DNA of 26,026 nt from W0P33-017 sp963640395 (GTDB taxonomy: Bacteria > Bacillota > Clostridia > Lachnospirales > Lachnospiraceae). The notes under the pieces were generated by a model that ran no database searches, was not told where the DNA came from, and saw only the letters and a list, made by a program, of their open reading frames with translations. Shown here one piece after another: positions 1 through 6,224 of the stretch. The DNA lies in contig CAVHZH010000019.1 of the NCBI GenBank assembly GCA_963640395.1, positions 1-26,026 of the forward strand. The letters are read 5' to 3'. The position numbers and the translations under genes were made by a program. Position 1 is the first letter of the stretch. Each line of letters starts with the position of its first letter.

Positions 1-85
1 CAACATAACCGTCGCTCTCCTTTTCGAGCGTGGTCGCACCGGGCTCGAATTCTACTGTATAAGGTTGTTTACTACACCAATAATA
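1..85 (-). other. left edge, no complete gene
   Basis: Short stretch beyond the endolysin stop. On the minus strand the frame that follows the endolysin TAA stays open to the window edge (reads PYTVEFEPGATTLEKESDGY in part), and an ATG at 6..4 has a purine-rich AAGGAG 10 nt upstream (22..17). It could be the start of another gene or a gene remnant at the prophage boundary. No att site can be defined from this window alone, and a tRNA-like look (GGGCTCGAATTC) does not fold into a cloverleaf by eye. Confidence 0.25.
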
Positions 86-856
86 TTACTTTGCCTTTAC
101 GTTTTCCAGCGGTAGCCAGTACCCGGCTTTCATCCTGCCCCATGGCTTGGAGCCGACTAGCTTAAAATCCGCCAGCACAAACGTCTTGCCATACTTTATC
201 TTGGCTGTTCCCTTTACATTCCTGCACTTTTTGAGCACAGTCCCAGACAGGTCACTGTAAGCCACTTTCTTTCCTCCCGGTGTCAGACGCAGACAGCTCG
301 CTTTCGTCATCTGGTAGACCCGCCCCAGTTCATAGCCGAGAATACGCGCCTTGAACCTCTTCCAAGCCTGTTCGTCCATGAGATACGCCGGGCAGTGCTT
401 GCCATTGACATCAAAGTGCCGGATCACATGGTCAATATCAATACTGTACTGCTTCATTTTTTTCCGGATCAGAGTGACCGCATTCCCAATCGTCGCCTCC
501 GATGCTCTGACCACACCGTCCTTGACCGTATCGCACAGTTCAATGTTAAGCGTATTGTTGTTGGTGGCAATGCCGTACAACCTGCCGCCCCCGGTGCTCA
601 CATGGTCAGTATACAGCTTTCCGCCGACCGACCACGCGACATAATCATCCGGCACGGACTGTGTGACCGAGTCATCATCCACAAAATAGTGCGCAGACGC
701 TTTGACGATGTGATTGTGGAAGTAATTCGCATTGCCCTCGTCGCTGTCGCCATCATTCGCAGTGTAATGCAGGGTTATGTACTTGATGTCCTTTAGGGCT
801 CTCTGCCCGCCATAGTTACCGCGTGCAGATAAGTTCTTTTTCATGACATATGACAT
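86..856 (-). CDS. N-acetylmuramoyl-L-alanine amidase (phage endolysin)
   Basis: Lytic enzyme that cuts the amide bond between MurNAc and the stem peptide at the end of infection. The N-terminal two thirds is an Amidase_2/PGRP-type zinc amidase: the first zinc histidine is in ITLHYTAN (about residue 30), followed by ASAHYFVDDD and the C-terminal ligand pair in IRHFDVNGKHCP. The last 75 or so residues (from RVYQMTKASCLRLTPGG) look like an SH3-type wall-binding domain. I chose the ATG that overlaps the holin stop (TGATG), 7 nt after AGGAGG; a GTG one codon earlier is possible. It is the last gene of the lysis cassette, after XhlA-like protein and holin. No signal peptide is seen, so export relies on the holin. 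Confidence 0.93.
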   Translation of the reverse strand: MSYVMKKNLSARGNYGGQRALKDIKYITLHYTANDGDSDEGNANYFHNHIVKASAHYFVDDDSVTQSVPDDYVAWSVGGKLYTDHVSTGGGRLYGIATNNNTLNIELCDTVKDGVVRASEATIGNAVTLIRKKMKQYSIDIDHVIRHFDVNGKHCPAYLMDEQAWKRFKARILGYELGRVYQMTKASCLRLTPGGKKVAYSDLSGTVLKKCRNVKGTAKIKYGKTFVLADFKLVGSKPWGRMKAGYWLPLENVKAK

Positions 857-1086
857 CACTCATCCTCCTTTACCTCCGGAATGCCTGCGATTGATGTGAG
901 CAGCGACACAAGGCCGGCAAGCGCAGCCGATGATACGACCAGCTTCCAGTCTACCGCAGATACCACCGCAGCCGCCCCGATCGTAGCGATCGCTGTCTGT
1001 GCCATTGTCTTGACCGCCCGGATGCCGGCGGCCTTCATCCATTTTTCTGTGTTTACATTCTGTTTCAATACGCAATTTTTCACCAC
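856..1086 (-). CDS. phage holin, r1t-like
   Basis: Small membrane protein of 76 residues that permeabilises the membrane so the endolysin can reach the wall. It has a polar N-terminus, then two hydrophobic segments, roughly residues 27-46 (MAQTAIATIGAAAVVSA) and 50-68 (LVVSSAALAGLVSLLTSIAG), and an acidic tail (PEVKEDE). The AVKTMAQTAIATIGA and AALAGLVSLLTSI pattern is that of r1t-family holins. Start is GTG, preceded by GGAGGAG. The stop overlaps the endolysin ATG, so the two are translationally coupled. Family assignment is from memory of the pattern; holin role is well supported by size, topology and neighbour. Confidence 0.85.
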   Translation of the reverse strand: MVKNCVLKQNVNTEKWMKAAGIRAVKTMAQTAIATIGAAAVVSAVDWKLVVSSAALAGLVSLLTSIAGIPEVKEDE

Positions 1087-1109
1087 GTTAAGCTCCTCCC
1101 TTTCTTGCG

Positions 1110-1451
1110 TTATTTGATATATTGTGCAAACATCATGATAAATCCGGTTGCAACCATTCCGGATAGTGTACTGATGATCGCTGTTACTGCTGTTGTCTTA
1201 TACTTTTTGACATCCTCGGCGGGTGCGCGTTCCATCTCATCCACGCGCGCATCCATGTTGTCAATTTTCCTGTCTAAGCTGCAGACATTCTCGTTTGTGT
1301 TCTTTACCTCTTCCACAAGCTGTACCATCGTTTTGCTCATGGTATGTATTTCCCCGACGATTGGCTCCAGCTTATCAATCCTGTGTGTGTTCGACTTTGC
1401 GCGTTCCTCCGTCTTGGTAAGCCGGCGCTCAAAATATGTTTTAGTCAGCAT
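1110..1451 (-). CDS. XhlA-like holin-associated membrane protein
   Basis: 113 residues. A long amphipathic helical/coiled-coil region (about residues 5-80, with heptad-like VQLVEEVKNTNENVCSLDRK) is followed by one C-terminal membrane segment (VTAIISTLSGMVATGFIMMF). This layout is that of haemolysin XhlA proteins found beside holins in PBSX-like phages, which assist host lysis. AGGAGG lies just upstream of the ATG. It sits directly before the holin gene in the same direction. Confidence 0.78.
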   Translation of the reverse strand: MLTKTYFERRLTKTEERAKSNTHRIDKLEPIVGEIHTMSKTMVQLVEEVKNTNENVCSLDRKIDNMDARVDEMERAPAEDVKKYKTTAVTAIISTLSGMVATGFIMMFAQYIK

Positions 1452-1467
1452 GCTCCCCTCCTTTGCC

Positions 1468-1653
1468 TTACACCTCCAGCCACATCTTGCTCAATTCCTC
1501 ATACTGAGCCTCTGTCAGACGGTTTCCCAGATAGAACACATCCAGCTTGTGCTGGTTCACGCTCTTTAAATTCGTGTATTCCTCTGCTGTAATGCTTCCG
1601 TTCTGGTACTGTGTGTTGTACTTGGTGATTAGTCTTTTCATGATTGTATACAT
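1468..1653 (-). CDS. small XkdX-like phage protein
   Basis: 61 residues. The NGSITAEEYTNL motif and the later RLTEAQYEELSKMW recall the short XkdX-type proteins encoded between tail fibre and lysis genes of PBSX-like phages; their function is not known. No membrane segment. GGAGC precedes the ATG by a normal distance; a second ATG four codons in is a less likely start. Assignment rests on motif and position only. Confidence 0.65.
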   Translation of the reverse strand: MYTIMKRLITKYNTQYQNGSITAEEYTNLKSVNQHKLDVFYLGNRLTEAQYEELSKMWLEV

Positions 1654-1667
1654 AGTATGCTCCTTTC

Positions 1668-1985
1668 TTAGCTGTCTGCCAGCTCTGCCATAACTGCCAA
1701 ATATGCCACATCACTAGCCATTTCTGTCACTGAATCGGCATTCGTGTTCAAATAGCCGATGATCGCATCATCTGCCACAAACTCCTCGACCGTGACTACC
1801 TCGTAGCCCATGCCGTCCATCCACCGCCCCCTGAGGGCATAGTACGTCTCATTATCAGCCGCTACGATTCCGTCCGCTTCTTCCTTGCGGCACAGGCAGC
1901 ACATCCCGTTGCGCTGCATCTTTACATACTTGATGCTGCTTTGTTCCTCGATGGTCGCTCCGTTTGAGTCTAAGATTTTATACAC
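1668..1985 (-). CDS. hypothetical protein after the DGR reverse transcriptase
   Basis: About 105 residues, not recognised. It begins MYKILDSNGATIEEQ, has a cysteine cluster (MCCLCRKEE, about residues 28-36) that could bind metal, and an acidic, alanine-rich C-terminus. I chose the GTG at 1985 because AGGAGG ends 8 nt before it; a GTG at 1994 would sit on the ribosome site itself. It overlaps the end of the reverse transcriptase gene by 8 nt, so it is coupled to it. By position it may be an XkdW-like tail-associated protein rather than a part of the DGR. Confidence 0.6.
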   Translation of the reverse strand: MYKILDSNGATIEEQSSIKYVKMQRNGMCCLCRKEEADGIVAADNETYYALRGRWMDGMGYEVVTVEEFVADDAIIGYLNTNADSVTEMASDVAYLAVMAELADS

Positions 1986-3168
1986 TACATCCACCTCCTT
2001 GGAAATTTGTAATAAATAGGTTGTTATAAAGTTTCTGCATGTTCAAAGCCGTTTGATAGGCATTGAATTGCCTTATGTGTCCAAGCCAAGATTGGAAGCT
2101 CTGCTCGATCGCCTTGTATTCCAGCAATCCATCATCGAACATCCGTCTTAACGCTTTTAGCTTGCGCCGCATCACTTTCGCAGATCTTTTCCACGGTACA
2201 CGCACCACCTCGCCATTCGGCTTCAGGTAATGCATGGTTTTTAAAAATTTCACACCGTGCGACAACTTGACGATCTGTGTTTTCTTTGAGCTTAATACAA
2301 TACCAAGCTCCTCGTAGATCTGTTTCGCCTGTTCAAGCCATTCGACCAGCTTTTCCTTGCTGTCACTAATCAGGATCGCATCATCCATATACCGGATATA
2401 GCTTTCAATTAGTGGTGACTGCGTGGCAAAATGGTCGATCCTGTTTTGGTATGCAATCGCATAAATCTGGTTCACCTGTGATCCCAAACCAAGCCCTATG
2501 CCCCGTGTGCGTCCCTGTATGCCGTTTTCTGCATCAAGGTATATCTTTGCTTGCCGGATGATCCTTTTGTCCTCAAAGTTGGCATTCAGCGCGTCTATAA
2601 TCACGGAATGTCGGATGTTATCAAAATAACTGCTTGCATCAATTGTCAGTGCATAGCCGTCGCGGCCATATTTTCGGTAGTGTCTGTCGAGCATACATTT
2701 GAACCGCTCAAGACTGAATGATATACCCTTCCCTTTCAGACTTGCGCCGTTGTCATAGATCAGATTGTGGGACAGTACCGGAATCAGGCTGTTGCACAGG
2801 CATCTTTGCACGACGCGGTCAGATATATGTACGGCTTTGATCTCCCTTTTCTTGCCGCGCTCCACGATGGTAAACTCTGTAAATCCCTTGAACTTATATT
2901 TGTCATTATGCAGGCTCTCATAGGTTTCCCATGCATATTTCAGATGGTTAATGGAATAGACCTTTGTCGAGCGTTTCCAATTTACACCTTTCCGGCATTC
3001 GTTAAATGCGTTGTAGATCTCGTTTAGATCAAAACATTTGTCGTAATCATCATAGGCTGCATTAAATGCCCGCTTTTTCGCCTCCCTCTTGGCTTTTCTG
3101 CGCTCATAACGCTTATCTTTTCTTTGTTGACTATTCAATTTTATTTCCTTTTTGTCAGCACTAGCCAT
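1978..3168 (-). CDS. DGR reverse transcriptase
   Basis: 396-residue reverse transcriptase of the diversity-generating retroelement type. It copies the template-repeat RNA into adenine-mutagenised cDNA that then replaces the variable repeat of the adhesin gene. Visible motifs: catalytic Asp in LTIDASSYFDNI (174-185), motif 4 GLGLGSQ (225-231; the GxxxSQ form is the DGR signature, where retroviral-type enzymes have QGxxxSP), catalytic YMDD (260-263), and LSSKKTQIVKLSHGVKFLK (thumb side). The N-terminal 33 residues are strongly basic. No maturase or endonuclease domain follows, which argues against a group II intron. No clear Shine-Dalgarno precedes the ATG at 3168, unlike almost every neighbour, so expression may be low or the start may differ. 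It lies downstream of the template repeat in the classical order. Confidence 0.95.
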   Translation of the reverse strand: MASADKKEIKLNSQQRKDKRYERRKAKREAKKRAFNAAYDDYDKCFDLNEIYNAFNECRKGVNWKRSTKVYSINHLKYAWETYESLHNDKYKFKGFTEFTIVERGKKREIKAVHISDRVVQRCLCNSLIPVLSHNLIYDNGASLKGKGISFSLERFKCMLDRHYRKYGRDGYALTIDASSYFDNIRHSVIIDALNANFEDKRIIRQAKIYLDAENGIQGRTRGIGLGLGSQVNQIYAIAYQNRIDHFATQSPLIESYIRYMDDAILISDSKEKLVEWLEQAKQIYEELGIVLSSKKTQIVKLSHGVKFLKTMHYLKPNGEVVRVPWKRSAKVMRRKLKALRRMFDDGLLEYKAIEQSFQSWLGHIRQFNAYQTALNMQKLYNNLFITNFQGGGCSV

Positions 3169-3313
3169 GAAATCTGTTATCGCAGACCATGCAAGAAGCG
3201 TCCGGCTAGCTGACCGTTTTCTATTTACCGATTCGGAAGGATATGGACTCCTTTTGTATCAAATCGTACTGACATTGATTTCACATAAGCTACTTTGACG
3301 AGTACATGGTACG
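3169..3313 (-). ncRNA. DGR spacer, part of the template RNA
   Basis: About 145 nt between the end of the template repeat and the reverse transcriptase ATG, with no gene. In the Bordetella phage BPP-1 DGR a spacer of about 140 nt at this position is part of the RNA needed for cDNA priming. The similar length and position suggest the same role here; this is inference. It contains the palindrome GTACCATGTAC (minus strand) just after the repeat. Confidence 0.55.
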
Positions 3314-3441
3314 AAATCCGAAGGACACGCCATTCGCGTTGCTGGCGTTGTTGTTGTTGGCGCTCCCGTCCGAGCTGACATTGCAGAAATTGTTGCTGTT
3401 GCTCGTATTCGGGGAACGCTCCCACCAATTTGTGGCAGTTT
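3314..3441 (-). repeat. DGR template repeat (TR)
   Basis: 128-nt non-coding copy of the 3' end of the adhesin gene. Read in the adhesin frame it gives TNWWERSPNTSNSNNFC and onward, with 12 AAC/AAT codons, the classic enrichment that lets adenine mutagenesis reach many amino acids while avoiding stops. Aligned with the VR (3959-4095), 16 substitutions lie outside an (AAC)4 tract and all are at TR adenines; G, C and T positions are unchanged. The AAC tract is three codons shorter than the matching VR segment. At the 3' side identity stops at TTT: TR has CGTACCATG where VR has TGTATCTAG. Confidence 0.95.
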
Positions 3442-3462
3442 ACAGTCCATACCCTATATTTT

Positions 3463-3894
3463 TTAAGGCAGGTTTTTAAATCGTTTTCTGTCCGATTCCA
3501 TAACCCCCTTGATTAACTTTTGTGTCTTTGATACCAGTGGCAGCCATTGCTCTAATATCGCGGTATTCGTCTTGCCGTTCGTGGCATTGTCAAACTGAAA
3601 CGTCTGATATGCCAGATCAATCTGCGCATACATCTGGTCGAGCGCGTTATATGCTTTTGTAAGCTCTGCTTTGCGCTTTTCTGCCTCCGCTTTCGTTTTT
3701 GGATAAATCCGGTTCGCTTCATACGCATGGATGTGTGCCGATGCCGAAAATCTGACGATATAATCCGTGATCCACTGTTTGTATCGCTGTGGGAATTTTA
3801 CGCATATCTTTAGCGTATATAGCCGAAGCTCCCACGCGCTCTCTATAAAATCTACCGTAGTAGGCTCTCTGTTTCTCGCGTAAACTCCGCTCAT
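3463..3894 (-). CDS. avd: Avd-like DGR accessory protein
   Basis: 143 residues, nearly all predicted helix: long helices around 15-55 (FIESAWELRLYTLKICVKF), 62-95 (KAEAEKRKAELTKAYNALDQ) and 105-143 (ILEQWLPLVSKTQKLIKG), ending in a basic tail (DRKRFKNLP). Avd proteins are basic four-helix bundles, pentameric in BPP-1, that bind the reverse transcriptase and template RNA and are required for mutagenic homing. Placement between the variable gene and the template repeat is the classical position. The ATG at 3894 follows GGAAAGGAGG; a longer in-frame extension upstream would read through the VR in the wrong frame and is rejected. It is slightly longer than typical Avd (about 110-130), so the assignment rests on context plus helical character. 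Confidence 0.82.
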   Translation of the reverse strand: MSGVYARNREPTTVDFIESAWELRLYTLKICVKFPQRYKQWITDYIVRFSASAHIHAYEANRIYPKTKAEAEKRKAELTKAYNALDQMYAQIDLAYQTFQFDNATNGKTNTAILEQWLPLVSKTQKLIKGVMESDRKRFKNLP

Positions 3895-3914
3895 TTTACC
3901 TCCTTTCCTTATGC

Positions 3915-3933
3915 GCCGCCCACAAGGGGCGGC
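3915..3933 (-). other. hairpin downstream of the VR
   Basis: GCCGCCC-CTTGT-GGGCGGC on the minus strand, a perfect 7-bp GC stem with a 5-nt loop, starting 16 nt after the adhesin stop codon. Several phage DGRs carry a hairpin/cruciform just past the VR that is needed for efficient retrohoming into the target. It has no T-tract, so it is not a standard terminator. Confidence 0.75.
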
Positions 3934-3949
3934 TGATGGGTTCTGATGC

Positions 3950-4954
3950 CTAGATACAAAAGCCGAAGGACACGCCAGACGCGATGCTGGCGGCGCTGTC
4001 GCCGTAGCTGCCGGCGCCCCCGCCCGAGCTGACACAGCAGAAACGGTCGCTGTAGCTCGCATACGGGGAACGCTCCCACCAATAGGTGGCAGCGCCGCCG
4101 TCGTCCAGTGTCTTGACGCGTCTTGAGGTCGTGGTAAAGTACGGATACTGCGCACCCTCGCCGCCATAACTACAAGGTGTTGCACCGAAAATCTCGATCT
4201 CCGATAGCAGGAATAGGTTGTCGCTCGTTGTTTTTATCTTTGATGATTTTGATCCTGCTGAAGTTTTCTTATCTACTTTCTTAATGACCGCCTGCAAGTC
4301 ACTCGGCAGCTGTCCCAGCACGGTCGATTGCAAGTATGACCTCATGGCGCAGGATGTCCAGCCGCCGGAGTTCTCATTGGATGAATTCATCTGTCTTGTG
4401 GTAGTCAGGCAGTTTTTTAGTCCGATCGTGATTCCGGCTTTACCGCTGCCGTCCGACAAGTCATCGTGCCCGAAATCCAGAATGACTAACGTGTAATCCG
4501 TTCCGCCGATGGACACTGTCTTCTCATCACCGACCGAATAATGCCCGCTTGCTTCACCTGCTTCAGAACATTCCTGTATCACTTCCCATGTGTCTTTTGC
4601 GAAGCCCTCAACCGATACAGGTTGTGCACTGACGGGGCGGCTGTTTAACACGCCTCTGTCTGAGTATACAAATCCGGAAACCCATGTGCCATCGTCCAGT
4701 GTGCATTCGTGTCTGCCGCTCAATTCTGTGGTTTCAAACAAAAACGTGCCATCGCCCGGTGTAGCCGGAGCTACGTCCTTTGAATACCGGAATACGATCT
4801 TGCCTACATCGCACACGACTTGGTTCTCGATGATCGTCTGCGTTGCCTTCCAGCTCATAGTGCTAGAGGTTACTACTAATGACGTTAGTTTGTTTGGCAC
4901 TAATCCGCCGCCTTTACTGTTGTCTAATAAATACTTTACTTCCGCCCAACTCAT
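3950..4954 (-). CDS. DGR target: variable tail adhesin (DUF6273/C-type-lectin-like)
   Basis: 334-residue receptor-binding protein whose C-terminus is diversified by the DGR. Residues 1-130 are a presumed tail-attachment part. About 139-334 is a DUF6273-type C-lectin-like domain (YTLVILDFGHDD, GGWTSCAMRSYL, LFLLSEIEIFG, YWWERSP). The VR covers residues 287-332; positions that match mutable template adenines are 291, 298, 299, 301, 303, 304, 307, 311, 313, 315-321, 324 and 326, where this copy carries Y, Y, A, Y, D, R, C, G, G and so on. The invariant WWERSP and GVSFGF flanks form the scaffold. The ATG overlaps the stop of the tail-fibre gene (ATGA) and follows GAGGAGG. Role: binding variable host receptors at the baseplate. 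Confidence 0.92.
   Translation of the reverse strand: MSWAEVKYLLDNSKGGGLVPNKLTSLVVTSSTMSWKATQTIIENQVVCDVGKIVFRYSKDVAPATPGDGTFLFETTELSGRHECTLDDGTWVSGFVYSDRGVLNSRPVSAQPVSVEGFAKDTWEVIQECSEAGEASGHYSVGDEKTVSIGGTDYTLVILDFGHDDLSDGSGKAGITIGLKNCLTTTRQMNSSNENSGGWTSCAMRSYLQSTVLGQLPSDLQAVIKKVDKKTSAGSKSSKIKTTSDNLFLLSEIEIFGATPCSYGGEGAQYPYFTTTSRRVKTLDDGGAATYWWERSPYASYSDRFCCVSSGGGAGSYGDSAASIASGVSFGFCI
3959..4095 (-). repeat. DGR variable repeat (VR)
   Basis: 137 nt at the 3' end of the adhesin gene, homologous to the TR. In the (AAC)n region the VR reads GGC AGC TAC GGC GAC AGC GCC; each codon can derive from AAC by change only at its first two (adenine) positions. This gives seven codons where the present TR has four. 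The stop codon is just outside the repeat, so homing does not change protein length apart from such tract changes. Confidence 0.93.
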
Positions 4955-5700
4955 TTAGTTACCTCCTCTGTGATACTGCCGTCTGAATGAAAAGTTGTCG
5001 TCTTGGTGGCGATCAGCGTTGAATCAGAACCAGACAGCGTTTCCGTGATACTGCCGTCGCTGTTGAAGGTTGTCTTTTTTACATACCCGCTGCCATCTGT
5101 TTCCGTGATACTGCCGTCATCGTTGAATACCGTTGTTTTGGCTTCAAAACCGTTGATGGCTGCGTCTAGTTTTTCATTCAGGCACCGGTCGCTCTCCACC
5201 AGTTGCTCTACTTTCTCATTGACAGCCCCTTCCAGTTCCTCCAACTGCTCCACCGTCGCACCCACCGATGGATTTACCGATATTTCTATCTGGTCTGATA
5301 CTGCCACAGCGATCACCAGATGATATGTAAGTTCCGATATCGTTTGCCCTGTGAGCGCCGGCATCGGATCCGGCGTCTCAGTATTGACAGCCACGCCAAA
5401 AAGGATCTCCTGTTGGTCGCTGTCTTTGGCATAAACGCCGATTGCTTTCACGCTATATGTCTCCGTTAGGGACTTGTTATCCAGCGCGATTAACAGCTCC
5501 ACCTTTGTCTGGTCAAGTCGCGTAACCTTTGAGATAAGCGCTTCCTGCTTTACGTCTGTCAATGCCGCAAGCGTTTCGACCTCACTTTTTGCATACTCCC
5601 GATCGGATGTTTCTGCCCTTGTAAACGTTGCTGTCGCTTCGCCTGCGATCATCCTTGACACAAGCTGCTGCCCTAATGCCGTAAATACAAACTCATTCAC
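4951..5700 (-). CDS. phage tail fibre protein
   Basis: 249 residues. The N-terminus (NEFVFTALGQQLVSRMIAG, then KVELLIALDNKSL and YSVKAIGVYAKD) matches the baseplate-attachment domain of Firmicute phage tail fibres. A short helical part (160-185, QLEELEGAVNEKVEQLVE) follows. The C-terminus holds three repeats of a DGSITE unit (about residues 199-206, 218-224 and 239-245). GTG start after GGAGGAAG. The stop overlaps the variable adhesin ATG, so the two are made together and probably assemble into one receptor-binding structure. Confidence 0.82.
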   Translation of the reverse strand: MNEFVFTALGQQLVSRMIAGEATATFTRAETSDREYAKSEVETLAALTDVKQEALISKVTRLDQTKVELLIALDNKSLTETYSVKAIGVYAKDSDQQEILFGVAVNTETPDPMPALTGQTISELTYHLVIAVAVSDQIEISVNPSVGATVEQLEELEGAVNEKVEQLVESDRCLNEKLDAAINGFEAKTTVFNDDGSITETDGSGYVKKTTFNSDGSITETLSGSDSTLIATKTTTFHSDGSITEEVTK

Positions 5701-5711
5701 TTCGCTTCCTC

Positions 5712-6224
5712 CTATTCTATGTATCTCTTTTTCTGCTTCGACGCGATGATGCCGCCAATATTGATATGCGTGAGCATATCAGACTCTTTTTTTGCATGGA
5801 TCAAATAGACCATATTTAACGGTAAGCTGTTTTCAAGCATTTCCTCCATGATTTCTATTTGGCTTGCCCCGTCAAACAATGCCGCTATCTCTATTTCTGT
5901 CCTATCATCATTGATGCTTATGTCGTATAATTCGGCACATATACCCTTGATTTTCCCGGTAATGACCCGCTGTGAATAGGGTAAACGCTCCAGTATTTTC
6001 GCTTTTACCCTTGATCTTCGGTCCTCAAGCCGATCCCCCTCTGCTTTTACGAGCTTGAGCATCTTTTCCCACTTTTCTGTCATTTCCTCCGACATGCTAT
6101 CAATAAATATGTTGTCCCCTAATTCAGCTAACGCTCCGTCCAGATCCGTTTCTTGGGTATCGTTAATTTCATATATCTGCCTAATGTCTGGTATTCCTTT
6201 TATGATTTCAGGTGCTTCAAACAA
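5712..6224 (-). CDS. DUF2313/YmfQ (XkdU-like) baseplate protein
   Basis: 170 residues, matching the length and position of the DUF2313 tail proteins that follow baseplate J and precede the tail fibre. Characteristic parts are MLKLVKAEGDRLEDRRSRV followed by ILERLPYSQRVITGKIKGIC, and the C-terminal LINM-type beta region (NMVYLIHAKKE). The start is TTG, preceded by GGAGGG, and overlaps the baseplate J stop by 8 nt. Probable role: baseplate periphery, linking the wedge to the fibres. Confidence 0.78.
   Translation of the reverse strand: MFEAPEIIKGIPDIRQIYEINDTQETDLDGALAELGDNIFIDSMSEEMTEKWEKMLKLVKAEGDRLEDRRSRVKAKILERLPYSQRVITGKIKGICAELYDISINDDRTEIEIAALFDGASQIEIMEEMLENSLPLNMVYLIHAKKESDMLTHINIGGIIASKQKKRYIE

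Noticed and set aside
20..60. tRNA-like 3' end (GGGCTCGAATTC)
   Set aside because: No acceptor or anticodon stem can be formed around it by eye.
1978..3168. Group II intron or retron reverse transcriptase
   Set aside because: No maturase or endonuclease domain and no intron or msr/msd structure; the GxxxSQ motif and a TR/VR pair specify a DGR.
3225..3450. Open frames over the template repeat as genes
   Set aside because: They are by-products of the TR; the VR-equivalent frame has no start and the repeat explains the sequence.
3915..3933. Post-VR hairpin as a terminator
   Set aside because: No T-tract follows and it precedes avd and the TR, which need to be transcribed; fits the DGR hairpin better.
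3463..4185. 240-residue frame extending the Avd-like protein upstream
   Set aside because: The extra part reads the VR in the wrong frame; GGAAAGGAGG before the ATG at 3894 marks the real start.
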